DNA from: Cadophora sp. MPI-SDFR-AT-0126
Taxonomy: Eukaryota; Ascomycota; Leotiomycetes; Helotiales; Ploettnerulaceae
NCBI GenBank assembly: GCA_020747065.1
Contig: JAGMVK010000015.1
Location: 682,001-746,000, forward strand
Length of the DNA: 64,000 nucleotides
Direction of reading: 5' to 3'
The notes below the pieces were generated by a model, which had not been told where the DNA came from, did not search any database, and saw only the letters and a program-made list of their open reading frames with translations. Positions within the stretch are counted from its first letter, which is position 1. The number at the start of each line of letters is the position of its first letter. Below are positions 1 through 12,144 of this stretch, one piece after another. The translations under genes and the position numbers were made by a program.

Positions 1-3000
1 AACGTTGGACACGATAAGGAGATTGGATAGCTCCGATGAAGCATCAAGGACAAGAAGCGGAGCGAAAGCCCTGGAACCAGCTATGAAGATTATTGAAACC
101 TCGATGAGGAGCGTTGCAATCAGTATTCAGCATAGTCCTGAAATCTCTTCGCTTGTCGTAGGAGGCGTTCGTCTGATCATCGATGTAAGTGATATAATCA
201 TCCACTAATCGTGTCAGCGCTGACTTTTAGACATCCAGCTTGTGGCCAAGTTCATCCACTTTTACAACAGATTGAGCCAGATGATATGCCAAATGGCAGA
301 ACATATAAAAATCTTCCAAGAATTGGGCAAGCTCAGCAATGGCACGATTGTACACGAGGTAATGATTTCTTAAAGTCAGTATTGTGGATCTGTGATCAAA
401 TATCTAATAAATTCCAGGCGCTAGTCGATGTATATAGGGATTTCCTCACATTCTGTGTTCAGTCCAGGCGTGTTTTTGTAGATCATGACGGAGCCGAAAA
501 GAGTGAGTGGCCATCACACAATGCCTAGCTCTAGAGCTACCCTTCGAATTGAATGTCTTGCAAAGATTTCACGGGCTCGGTGATCAGTATCTGAAGAAAT
601 ATACGATCGTTTGCAGATACTGACCTAGTATGGCCTAGAATTCGGACATTTTCGAACGTTCTGCCGTGTCCAATGGCAACCCTTCGAAGATAAATTCGGG
701 GACATCGAAGCAAACTTCACTCATCATGTCAATATCCTACGCATGGCTGCCCAGGCTCAACATCTTGGTGCATCGTACAGCCAGCAGGAAGCTATCAGAA
801 ATGGATTCGATAAAGCGGAAGGAGAAAGGAAGCGAATTCAGACCAGGGAGCAGATTGAAGAAAGAAAACAATTCCTGGAGTGGGTCTCGGATATTGACTA
901 CGAGGCAACATTCGATGAGATAATCAAGAAGAAGCATCCGGGAACCGGAGAATGGCTGCTAACCCACAGAACATTCAAGTACTGGGTCAATAATCCTGCA
1001 GCATCATTGCTATGGTGTCATGGAAAACGTGAGTGTTGCATTCAACTTTTGTTGCAAATGTTAAAATAGACATAGCTGGTGCGGGAAAATCTGTTCTTTC
1101 GTAAGTGCACTCGATCTGAGCAATAACGAACCTTCTGCTCACCGAAAATGAAGGTCTATAGTCCTGGACCACATCTCAAATCTTGAGCTTGAAGATCCAG
1201 AAACGTGCGTCATTTTCGCCTACTACAGCTACCAAACTCCAGAACGCCACTCTCTCGCGAAATTACTAGGTTCTCTCATACGACAACTTGCGTGCAAGCT
1301 GAAGGAACTTCCAGAGGACATATTGAAGTTCTTTCAAACTTGTTATCGTGATGCGAAATCTCCAAGATCCTATGACTTGGAAATCTACTTCTTCAATCTC
1401 CTTCGCAAATTTCCCTCTCAGGCAATCATTGTGTTCGATGGCCTCGACGAATGCGAATCTAGCAGCCGTGAAGATGTGCTCGCTTTCATCGCAAGGCTGG
1501 CCAAGGAGCAATCTTCGTTGGTCAAAGTGTTTGTTACAAGCAGACGAGACGAAGATATCAAAGACACCTTTGACGGATGCCCGGTGGTCGAAATTGATTC
1601 GGAGCTTGTGAATGATGATATTAAGGTCTTCCTCCGGGATGAGATTGAACGACGGATCCAGGACAAGAAGCTGAAATTACGAAACCTTGACCTCAAAGAT
1701 GCGATACTGGATGCCATATCATCTAAATCAAATGGAATGTGAGTAAACATGGACGGTTATTAGATGTGTGCATATACTGATATAGCCAGGTTTCTATGGG
1801 CAAAGCTGCAACTTGATCTAGTCTGCGAAGAACGACGAGATTCGGACATCATAAAAGCGCTTGAATTCCTACCGCGTGATCTATATGCTACCTACGACCG
1901 CATTCTTCAAAAAATTGACAAAAAGACACCTGCTTTACGAGAATTGGCACGGAAAACCTTGATGTGGATTATCTACGCAAAAAGACCATTGAACGTGGAG
2001 GAACTTGTCGATGCTTTGGCTATCCAGGAAGGTATGACACAGTATCAGGAGTTGAGAGATTTGTTTTATGACGAGGAGTCGATTTTGAGTTCCTGCGAAG
2101 GCCTCATCTCAATTGTGGAATCTGACTACGATGACTATCATCTGCACCCGATCCATTACTCCGTTCTCGAATACCTCAAATCCACTGCCTTAGAACCCAG
2201 GAGCCCGCAAACTTTAAGAGAGAAATATTTCACCGACGTCAACATAGCACATTGTGAAATCGCAAACTCTTGTATCGATTTCATGCAACTCGATATCTTT
2301 GCAACTGGCCCAAGCCCACATGAAAGAAGTCTCCTGCGCCGGGCGCACGATTCACCACTGGCCTTCTATTCAACATATTACTTCGACAAGCATCTAGAGC
2401 ATCTAAAGCTTATACCACCAGAGCTTCGGCTGAAGATAGATGCTCTGCTTGGTTGTGACACGAAGAGACTTGCTGCAATCTTGCAATGCCGTCGATGTCA
2501 TGGTGAGAGTGATAAAGCATACCAAGAATTTGATAAGCTTAATTTTCCTGTCAACGCAACTACGATGTTGATATCAACATCCCTCTTCAACCGGCCAGAA
2601 TTCGATCATTTAAGTCCGGATTGGTCCAAAGATTCACTGCCCAGATACACACTGCATCAAGCAGCCTTGTCAAATTCTGACACAGCTGTAGCCCGACTTC
2701 TAGATCTAGGGATTGTAGATGTCAACGAGGAAGATGAGGATGGTATCACGCCCCTGATGCATGCTGCACGATCTGGTTTCCACACGATAGTCCATCGTTT
2801 GATTGTGGACGGGCAAGCAGATGTGAATATCGGCAACTGTACAAATGATCACTATACCGCCTTGTCATCAGCTTGTGATTTTGGACATCTAAGTGTTGTA
2901 CGTTTGTTGATTGAAAACGGGGCTATAATATCTGTAGATGATGTGTTCCGGGCTTGTGGCGATTACTGTAAAGACGATGCCGTTCTAGAAATGCTGTTAA

Positions 3001-3515
3001 ATCACGGAGCATTGGCGACATCAAGTGCTCTCGAGAAAGCTGCCAACAATGGGTTCACCAGCCGGTGCTCTATTTTACTAGATCATGGCGCCCGTGTTAC
3101 AGCGAAAGCTCTTGAGATTGCATTCAATTATCAAGGCAGAGGCAGTGCGGTTGCAACACTTCTCGAGAAACACAGTACTCCAGAAATTCTTTCAGAAGCC
3201 GAGGTTTTCTGGGCCTCTAGCTATTTTTGCAAAGATGACAGTGTCCTGGAAAATCTTCTAGCCAATGGAGCAGCAGCTACATCAAAGGCACTCGAAGCAG
3301 CTGCGGAATTGAGCTCAACGAAGTGCTGCACTTTGCTATTAGAGCACGGCGCTCTTGTCATTGCCGATGTTCTTGTTGCATCATGGAGATGGGACACAAG
3401 CAAAGATCGTGATACTGCGAGACTTCTTGAGAAACATAGCACGCCAGAGATCATTGCAGAAGCAGAGGATCTTTACCGGCAGCGATACGACTGGCCTCCG
3501 AGCCGAGGCACCTAA
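1..3515 (+). CDS. NLR-type NACHT-ankyrin protein, 5' partial
   Basis: This is a STAND ATPase of the fungal NLR class, probably acting in self/non-self recognition. The helical N-terminal part (the ...HPEISSL-type segment near 150) resembles the DUF7708-type region of such proteins. It is followed by a split Walker A motif, GKPGAGKS, made by joining exons at about 1030 and 1078. A Walker B-like segment, IIVFDGLDECE, lies near 1425-1460, with the sensor-like VTSRRDED just after. A winged-helix-like stretch follows at about 1800-2200. Degenerate ankyrin repeats run from about 2640 to 3400. Exon joins near 358/418, 1740/1790 and others keep frame. The first join does not: the GTAAGT at 185 and the TTTTAG ending at 230 leave the frame one base out, so either a different site is used or the copy is broken there. 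No ATG is visible at the left edge, so the gene starts outside the window. Confidence 0.85.
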
Positions 3516-5022
3516 CTTTCCCCAACATCTTCAAAATCTAAAGACGAGCCTCTCGCCAAGACTGGGGAACCCTCTGCTGACGTGGAGGAACATCGTGGAA
3601 GTTCTACCTGACGACTATCGACATTCAAAAACACCTCCGTCCCGATATAGACCGAAGTAGCAGTTCGCGAGCAAAGGGTGCTTTCACTGCTACCCCAACG
3701 TCACATGCACCCCCCAAAATCCCCCGTGCTTCGCCTCCACTCCAGTCCTCAGAACATGAATGTGAACTTTGGAGAGCAGGCCTGCACGATTTTCAAGTTG
3801 GCCCTGACGCAACTGCTCTCATCGGCGCCGACAGGCAAGGCGTCATGCCCTCACAAGGCGCAACCTGGTCCCGAGCGGACATTTCTAAGACTCTAAGAGA
3901 TAACGAGTGAGCTCGTAGGAGGTACCGGCCAGTCCATCATTCGAACTACCAACAGCTCCCCGACCTCGTTTCTGCCAAGCACATACTTTCTAGGCTGTCA
4001 GGCCATTTACCTCGCTACACATCCACATCTCAGGGATGGGGAAACCAATTATTGTTTGATTGCAAGTCGATATCCAATTTTCGATCCAATTCCTCGTCAC
4101 TATTTCTTACAGTCTAATCACTTAAGACTCCTGATTCCATTTCCATTTCAAGCGGGAAAAAGCGAGGATGACCTTTTCGTTCCTAGGTTTTCAGTCCGCC
4201 TGTTTTCTGCTTCTAGTCATTTTCTTCTTTTACATGTCCCTGCCCTTCGTGTGTCTTTCAACTTTATGTACTACTTTCCTTCTTCTTCTCTGTTGTGCCA
4301 ACTCGGAATATTCACGCAAGGAGACGTCATATAAATAAGAGTATCTCGGTTTCATCCATCTCCCATCTCCCATGCCCCATCTTCCAACATCCATCCGTCC
4401 ATCCATACAAACTCAAATCACAAACAACAACTCCTCATAATTCCTCCCATTTACAACCCCCTCTCTTACCTCCCTTTTCCACGCCACACAACCTATCATC
4501 TCTCACCCCACCCCACCCTCCCTCAAATCCAAATCCCCCAATTTCCACTTGCACTTCCAAATCCACCTCCAATTAATTCCCTGCCACCGCTACTCCCTCC
4601 CTCTCTCCATACCCCTCCATTACCCTCCATATCCCACAACTTTCCCTCAGAAGCTAAACTCCCTACTTGTGTACCCTCAGGCTTCCTCTCTCCTCTCCGC
4701 AGATAAGGATAACATCCAACCAACTCATCCCAAGAAGAAGGAGAAAAGAAAGATATTTTCATGCTCAATTGCACTCACTCTTGACATTTATATTGTACAT
4801 CTATTCCTGCTATCTAAGGTCATCCATTCACTCATCAAGATGAGGGTATCTATGCATGCAATCTCACTCGCATCAGTTTCCGGATTCACATCCATGTACC
4901 ATTCCAACCCACCCCGCCTAACCTGCCGCAGTACCGCTGGAGAAAAAGATACAGGGACAGTAACACACAATATATCATACAAACCACGAACTTCACTCCA
5001 ACAAATCTCAAAACTCAAAACC
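3516..5022. other. Intergenic spacer between convergent genes
   Basis: No reading frame here looks coding. Bases 4360-4700 are strongly C/T-rich on the plus strand, and the open frames in this part are made of low-complexity Pro, Ser and Leu. The spacer lies between the 3' ends of the NLR gene and the minus-strand gene that ends at 5023. Confidence 0.6.
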
Positions 5023-8000
5023 TCAAAGACAAGCTCTCTTCTCTTGACGACCATTCTTTCCATCTCCATCTTCATCACGATTTCCGTCCTCCAACTTTCT
5101 CTTCATATTTTTATTTTCGTCCCCATTTCGGAATGACACATCTCCACTCCCCAATTCACCAGTGCCCGCACTCTTCGCCTCCTTAAGCGAGCACCTATAA
5201 ACAGTCCTCTTTATCAACTCCTCGACGCTGACGATCTGTCCACTCTCCTTATCAAAAATCATCCGTAGGTTACCTTCGTTCTATACTGACGTCAGCGTGA
5301 TTGTGGGAGAGGGCAGTGACTCTGGACGACTGACCTTCACAGCTTCTTCCACAATCAGACGGTCAACATCAGAGGTGCGGAAAGCCACCATATATCTCTG
5401 CCATTGCTTCTCAGGATCCTCGAAGGCAGACGGATATTTAGTACTTATAATCGGAGTCCTCGTAGAAGCTGCGCCAAGCGCCTGTTGTTGCTTGATTGCC
5501 ACCTGCAACCAAACAGGCTTCCTTGTTTCGAGGTCATATGGAGGGCCTGGGTCCGGAAATTCAGACTTCTCTGCTACCGAACACTTTTGTTCGACCGCAG
5601 AAGCGTTATCGACATAGTCTACCAGAAGACTGAGAGAATCTGCCGTGTTTCGTGGCTGAGCAATTGTTGAAGGCTGGGCTTGCAGAGGTGCAAGTGGGGT
5701 TCGGATTGCGTTCCACTCAAAAGGATGTCAGTATCAGTGCCCGATAGTCCTTCGAATGTTTGCGAGATATATTGAGTAAGTTACTCACGTGGACGGATGG
5801 TTTGACCATACCAAACGAGCTGATTCTTGCAACCCCTAGGGAACGTTAGTAACTACTCCATCAAGATTGTTTTGCGCAGCATACAGCCTGTGATGAATAT
5901 ATGCCCTCGGTTAAAGGATCCAACATCTCCAGGAATATGCGGCTCTGTCCACAGAAATAGATCTCCGGTAGAGATAACGTAGTAGTGGATATGGCACATA
6001 AGCTCTTCCCCAATGGCGGCAATAGCCTGTTTTGTGTCGGAAGCGAAGCAATTGAAAAGTTCTCCAACAAATGCCTTATTGAAGACGGCAGGGACTGTAT
6101 TCTGCATGACCACTGTGCCTTTTCCCAGAAAAGGGTTTTGTGCCCAAATCTGTGCCAGCTGCGCCGATAGCCCTGCCGGTACCACACTTTGAGGGTGGAA
6201 GTCTGTTCCTCTAGGTGCGGAACGAGTCGAAGTTGTGGGAGGAGGTGTTCTCGAGTCTCTCCGTGACATCGCAGCACTGGGTGGATCTGATTTAGTCTGC
6301 TGAATCCCGGCTGGCAGAGTTGTTGGAGCTTGTAAAACAGGTGGTTCTAATTGTCTAGGTCCTGTACCCGATTCGGAAACCGGATGTGCCAAAATCGTCT
6401 TCGCATCTTTTAAAGGCTCACGCTTTGTGAAATTATCAGCAGTTGGAGCAATCGTACTTCGAGGTGCTTTGGGAGCCGTTGGGACTTTGGATGGACCTTT
6501 CTTGGCCGGTTGAGGTTTTGGTGTTGGGCCATGTGCCGTGATCAAACCTATGACCTTCTTCATTGCACCGCCCTGCAATCGTGCGAATTTTGGTAACAGT
6601 AAACATGCTGCACAACCAGCAAAAGGCTTACCGGGTGGTTGCGCGAATGGGTATGGTTCGGGACCAACTACAGTAGAATCAGATAAATGTCGAGGGTTCA
6701 TGCGGGGACACTCACAGAAATGCTGCCACTAAATATCAGATAGTCAGTTCAAGGGTTCATATAGAAACAAGCAAGCAAGAATATATCATTTTTATGAGCA
6801 GACAGAAGCACAGTGAAGGAACTGCGAATGCCACTTACGGTCAAATTATCCGCAAACCAACCTCGAATATGGTCGCATGACTTAGTAGGGTGTTGCAGTC
6901 TGGAGTAAGTTCGCATCTTTTGAAGATATTGGAAGAATTCTCTTCTCTCGGCCTGCGAATTAGTCTTGCCCTCCATAAGCCTCTCACTGACACCGGCGGC
7001 ATATTCCAGAAGAGGAGAGGGTTGATCCGAGGGTACTGGAGGTGCTGGTAGTACCTTTGTTTGTACCTGATGCTTCGGTGGTTCGATTCCCGGGAATTGT
7101 ACACCCTTGACTTGTTCGATATGAGCATACAGATAGCCACATTAAGAAAGAAAAACTTGCAGAAACGACCCCAAGTAGAAGCCTCCACAAAGAACATCTG
7201 CCAGTCTCCTGATCTTTCCGCGAATTTCTTCTCCGCAACACCAGCTTTCTCCTCTGTTCGCAATAATGTTAGAAACATGTCCCAGAATTAGAAACCATTT
7301 TTAACATGGGCTTTAGGATTGCCACAACCAAACTTCCGAAATCAGGACCAGATTGATACGTACCAAGACACGCCTCAACCTCCTTCCTAGATACACCAGC
7401 CGCGACCGCCTTTTGATAGATGACATCTCGTTGTGAGCGGTACGGCTTGTTGTCTTCTGCTGCCGGTGAAAAAACGCGAGTGGTACCGCCGTTGGGCATC
7501 GTTCTCAAAGCAACCCTGTCCGCATTCCCACCCGACATTGACGTGGCTGGTTTCTCCGGATCTAGAGATTGAGTGTCAGTAAATTCCCAGAACTATTCCA
7601 TTGATTGGTATAAACCAGGGGGATACCATACCTGATCGCCCCATCGGTCTAGTTTCCCCCTCCAGCTGAGGTCTATAAGAATCAAGCTCTCGAATCGGCC
7701 GATATGAATCCTTCTCCATCTTCATCCGTGTAGGGCTCTCCTGCCGGTACCGATCATGAACCCATTCACGTCTCGCGCCCTGTCCATACTCCGCTTGTCC
7801 TTTATTCTTTCTGCCTTGCAAAGCCTTGGGAAAAGGCGAACTGTGCTCCTCATCTCTGTTCCTATCACCCTTGACCGGCGTCGATGCGTCCACTAGCTCC
7901 TGCTTCTGCGTCACCGTGGGGAATAGTTCTCCAGGAACTGATACAGATATGGCAGTTAGCTTAGCTTCCACCCCCCCCTCGTAAAACAATTACAAACACA

Positions 8001-8221
8001 AAACATAAACACAATTCAAAAAACCTACAAAAAAAACCCCAAACCCCCTCCTCAGCCCTCGCCAGTCTCCACGACGCTGACATCTTCCTCCCATCCCCAC
8101 CACACTCATCCGTAACCCTCCTCAACTCCCTCTCAAACACCTTGTTCACCTCCAAAATATCAATCCCCTTCTCCTTAGCTTTCGCCACGATGAGGGATTC
8201 TTGTGACGTGTACGCGTCCAT
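5023..8221 (-). CDS. Unrecognised multi-exon protein
   Basis: I do not recognise this family. The start ATG at 8221 opens with MDAYTSQESLIVAKAKEKG. Several junctions can be read: GTATGG/CTCTAG at about 7630-7562, GTACGT at 7363 to ACAG at 7254, GTATGC/CCTAG at about 5880-5840, GTGAGT/TTGAG at about 5785-5725, and GTCAGT/TATAG at about 5337-5277. The first intron (near 8050-7940, with a CTAAC branch) and the part at 7150-6600 remain uncertain. The protein has a charged, disordered N-terminal third, a short helical segment (RDVIYQKAVAAGVSRKEVE), and an ordered C-terminal half with HIHYYVISTGDLFLWTEPH. It ends in a Lys/Arg/Asp-rich tail with an NLS-like KRKLEDGNRDEDGDGK. That tail suggests a nuclear location, which is inference. 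Two genes instead of one cannot be excluded. Confidence 0.6.
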
Positions 8222-8835
8222 GGTTCTGCGTTTGTTGGCTTGGTTGAGATTGGTAGAATCAAAATATCGATGGACGCGAACTCACGAGAGGCGCGGAGTT
8301 GAGACGTGTTTTGTTCTTTTAAGAAGGAAGGAATCAAGGAAGGAAGGTACAAACGTACGGAGAAGAGAGGAAGGAGCGCCCCATCGCCACGACTCAACCA
8401 GAACCCCGCCGAAAGTAAACAAATCAACTGATAAGGGGAGTGCGCGATAAGGATATTTGAATGAGCATTAGAAGATATGCCCCCGAAAATAAAAGCCCGG
8501 AAGAATAGCACAATTGATGTGCGCTGCTGGTTTGGTAAAGGCCAAAGAAAGAAAGCACAAGTAGTGGTAGGCTCACCAAACTCAAGTGACAAACAAGTAT
8601 GGCACTCAAGGCCATTCTGAAAAGGTTCTTCGATTGTTCTAATTCTACAAGTGTTTAAGGGCTCTTAGAGTCGACCCACGGTCGCCAGTAACCCGAGGCA
8701 CCACCCTCCCAGTCATATGATCGCCATTACAGTATCATCATCTGTAAGCCAGTTATTGAAGTCATGTACCACGAAAAGTCATAATATTTACAAAACAGAC
8801 ATTGTCACCAGCCTCCATACATACCGCTTGCTCGC
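8222..8835. other. Spacer: upstream of the unrecognised gene, downstream of ada3
   Basis: It holds the promoter side of the minus-strand gene starting at 8221 and the 3' flank of the Ada3 gene. I see no convincing coding frame and no RNA gene. Confidence 0.5.
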
Positions 8836-11521
8836 TCAACCCTCAACCTCCTCATCCCAGCTCTCCTTCTCCTTACGGATGTACTCAGCCATATCCTCCG
8901 GCTTGAAGATAGAGCTATCAGGATCACGGTTACGGCGGACTTGGTTGGCATCCTTGTCAAGAACACAGCCGATGGTATCAATCCACTTCTTGCGTCTCTC
9001 CATCACGGTCTTGGTTACATCCCCAATACCAGGACGAGCCATACCATTGCTTGCACCAGCGACGACGTGGCTGCCTCCACCAGCTCCACCAGGTCTCTTG
9101 GTCTTCTTGTTCTTGCCCATGGTTCGGGTACGCTTGAGGTAGGCGGATTGAACTTGGCCATCGAGGTCCTCACGGATGGTGCTAAATTCTTGATAGGCCA
9201 TGCGCTCCTTGACCAGATCCATGAGACGAGCCTTACGGGCGCCGTTCATGATGCATTTCTCCTTGAGTTCGGCTTGAAGGTGGCGAAGACGGCCGGCGAT
9301 CTCGTCATCGTAATGGGCGTCGTAGTCAGGCTCGGTGTCGGGAGGGAGGAATCCAATGTGGCGGAGTTCTTGCTTGATGCGCTCATCAACTTGGGCGTGG
9401 TCAAGCTTTGGGTGGGTGGCTTTCTTCCAGGCTTCGGTGTTGGAATCGGGCATGAAGGTAGCGGGTGGAACCGATGGATTATCGTTAGGAGGTGGGACAG
9501 GTTCGCCGAAAAGATCAGCGTTCAGATCAGCGTTCATGTCGACATCGCCATTGACTCCATTTGGCTTTTCCTCAGCAGGGGCTCGGTGCTCTGGTCGCAT
9601 AGTAGCGAGAAGTCTGGAGAGAATAGGACCAGCAGAAATCTGATCAGTCTCAGCGATGGCATCGGTCATGTTTTCGATATCACCACGAGCTTGGTTGGCG
9701 GGATACTTGTCACGACCTTGTTGGGGACCATCAACAGAGAGCGCACCATCCTCCTCGGCCCAGACTTCAGTGTAGTGCTTTCTTCCACGGCGAGGGATAA
9801 CGAAGGGGGTAACACGATCTCCTCTCTCCCGAAGGAAGGCCAGATCCTCCTCAGTAAAGTGACGGAAGTAAGGCTCGATGTAGGTAGCGAAGGTATTGAA
9901 TTGAACTTGGTTTGTTGGCTTGGCGTTACTGAAGTCCTTATCGGGAGGGGTGCCTGGGATGAATTCCTCGAGGTCATCCTCTGGGAAGCTGGCAACTGAG
10001 TAAAGCTCATTCAACTCTTCTTTGGTCATGCCTGGTCTGACAGGGCGGATTTCGTAGAGTGTAGGGTCCGGGAAGGTGTTGGGGTCGTCTCCAAAAGTTT
10101 GAAGGTGTGGAATAGCGGGTGCTGGTGGAGGTTGATGTTCGTCGGAGCTCGAGTCATCATCGTCGTCTTTGTCAATATCCATACCAGTAGTGGTTGGTGT
10201 GGCAGCTGCGACAGGGACTGGTGAAAGCGACGAGCTAGCGGAGTCATTGTCTCTTTCCCTCGAAGCCTTTCTCTTCTTGTCATGCAAAGGAGATGAACGT
10301 TCTACATCAATGTGTCAGTGAATGAACTTCTATCAAATGAATAGACTCGTCCTCAACGCAAGGCCAAGAAAGGCTACGGCCATTGGGTCAAGCAACCCGA
10401 AGTCCAGAATGCAGAACAATGAAAGTACCAGTGAACTCACCTGGATGATGAGAGCCATCTTGGGTAGCCAGGCCATGGGCTCCATGCGCAAGCGGTCTCT
10501 CTTCTCTCGCAGTACTGGCATCCTTTCTCTTCTTCATCTTCGAAGCCTTCTTATTGCGACCACGCTCCTCCTCGTCCAGAGCCTCCTTCTTGAGTCTCTC
10601 CTTGTGTTCGTCATCTCTTCGCTCGGCCTCAATCTCTTCAAGTCTATCCTTTCGCAAGCCGACTACAGTTCGCATGCCTCGGTCGGCAACGGTACCTCTT
10701 GCTTCTGCGATGACGACCAGCTTTGTCAGTCGCTCAAGGAGTCCCTCGAGATCCTTCGACGAGGGGATGTCCTTCTCCTTGCCGCTGCCATAATTATCGA
10801 TTCCTTCGTCGGTCTGGAAGTTCTGGAGGGGCATACGCAGGTAGGCAGTCTCTTCGGGGTCGGATTGCGACATGATGCTTGGGGTGGTGTTACGGCTGCG
10901 CGATTGGCGATCTCGTCCTTTCTTTCCAGTGCCTTTCTGGCTGGGGAGGGGAGGAGGCATGCTGTTCACACTGGATGATCGTTGGGATGGTGGTGGAGAG
11001 GGAGTGGGAGTAGGAGCGTCAGCTGTCAGATCGATGAAGTCGGGACCGGTAAGATCTATGACCTTGGAAGGTTGAAGGGGTTGACGAGGTGGGGGAGGTT
11101 GAGATGCGTCTGGACCTTCGCGCTCACTGTTATTCGACAAACGCGGGATGTCGTTTGGCGGCTGAACGGTGTGGCTGGAGCTGTGGCTAGGCCTGGAGCT
11201 GGGAAGAGGTGTCCGAGGTTTGGCTGTGGCTGTGGCTGTGGCTGTGGCTGTGGCTGCTGTAGCAAGAGCCGTAGCCGACGTAGCAAAAGCTGTAGCTGCT
11301 GTAACTAAAGCTGTAGCTGTGGCTTTTGCTTTCAGGGTTGAGGTTGGTGCTGCTGGTCCATTCGCTGCTGGAAGGGGGTGGTTGGTTGGTGATTGGCTGA
11401 CTACCCTGTTACCCGTACTCGATTCAATGGGGCGAAGGCCAATGGGGCCAAGGGGGCCAAGCAGCTCTTCGCGTGCCCGTGCCGGCTTCGAGCCCCGCGG
11501 ACGTCGACGATTTGAACCCAT
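8836..11521 (-). CDS. ngg1: SAGA/ADA complex subunit Ada3 (Ngg1)
   Basis: Ada3 links Ada2 and Gcn5 in the histone acetyltransferase module of SAGA, ADA and SLIK in the nucleus. Two exons are visible, 11521-10441 and 10301-8836. They are joined by a GTGAGT donor and a GATGTAG acceptor that keep frame, giving about 848 residues. The N-terminal third is disordered, with Ala/Thr-rich low complexity (about residues 65-100) and the coiled, charged stretch [20 protein letters not shown]. The C-terminal 170 residues carry the conserved Ada3 region, with helices around [20 protein letters not shown] and [16 protein letters not shown]. The protein is longer than the yeast homologue because of the low-complexity N-terminus. 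It lies just downstream of gcn5 on the same strand, 623 bases apart. Confidence 0.9.
11222..11330. repeat. GCTGTG-type coding microsatellite within ada3
   Basis: The plus strand shows a run of GGCTGT hexamers followed by decayed copies of GTAGC/GCTGT. On the minus strand it encodes alternating Ala and Thr in the N-terminal part of Ada3. The pure core is at about 11222-11255, and the decayed part continues to 11330. Confidence 0.85.
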
Positions 11522-12144
11522 GGTTCTTCACACTGATTGGTCAGACTGCTGTCAGCACTTTCACAAAACTCAAGATCGCTCTCGAGCAGTGCTGCAGCAG
11601 CAAAAGCAGCAGAGCAATTGCGTCGTTGTTTCGTTCTGTGTTGTTTGACTTCGAGTCGCCAAGGAAATTTTCTATGTGTGCTCAAGAAAGACGCTAACTC
11701 GAATTAGGTCTGCCTGCCAAACAGGCCAAACAAGCCAAATTGGGCCATCTCAGGCCAAATAAGGCAGAATCCACGTGGGTACAGTTCTAGACGCGTCTAT
11801 ACAGTTGCAGTCTCAAAGGTGAGCAAAAATTAAATAGCATGGAATCACAGAGACGAACAGGCTTAATGGAAGGAAGAATGTTTTTCTTTTGGTATTGAAG
11901 ACTTGCTCAAGAAGCCTGAACAATGCTTGATATGATCAGACAGAAACGCCATGAAAGAAAGCAAAACGCCATCCAGCCTCCAAGAACAGATAACACCTGA
12001 ACCATGCCAGGTTGAGAATCCCCAACGCCCACAGCAAGAGCAGAGCTTCTCCTTTCGATACCATTTCCCACCCTTCCATAGAGACGTACAACTCCAGCCA
12101 TTTAATTGAACAAGTCCATTACAAACATCTTCCACCAACCCCAT
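11522..12144. other. Spacer between gcn5 and ada3
   Basis: It holds the 3' flank of gcn5 and the promoter of ada3. A short block at about 11715-11765 repeats CAGGCCAAA-like words (three to four imperfect copies). No gene is seen. Confidence 0.5.

Noticed and set aside
4056..5136. Open frames in the C/T-rich stretch
   Set aside because: They are low-complexity Ser/Pro/Leu frames without conserved features; the region is better read as a spacer.
7061..7105. tRNA-like B box GGTTCGATTCCCGG on the plus strand
   Set aside because: The arm does not pair (GGTGG against CCCGG), there is no A box or acceptor stem, and the segment codes for protein on the other strand.
8941..9999. 352-codon open frame on the plus strand
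   Set aside because: It is antisense to the conserved Ada3 coding sequence and has no recognisable protein content.
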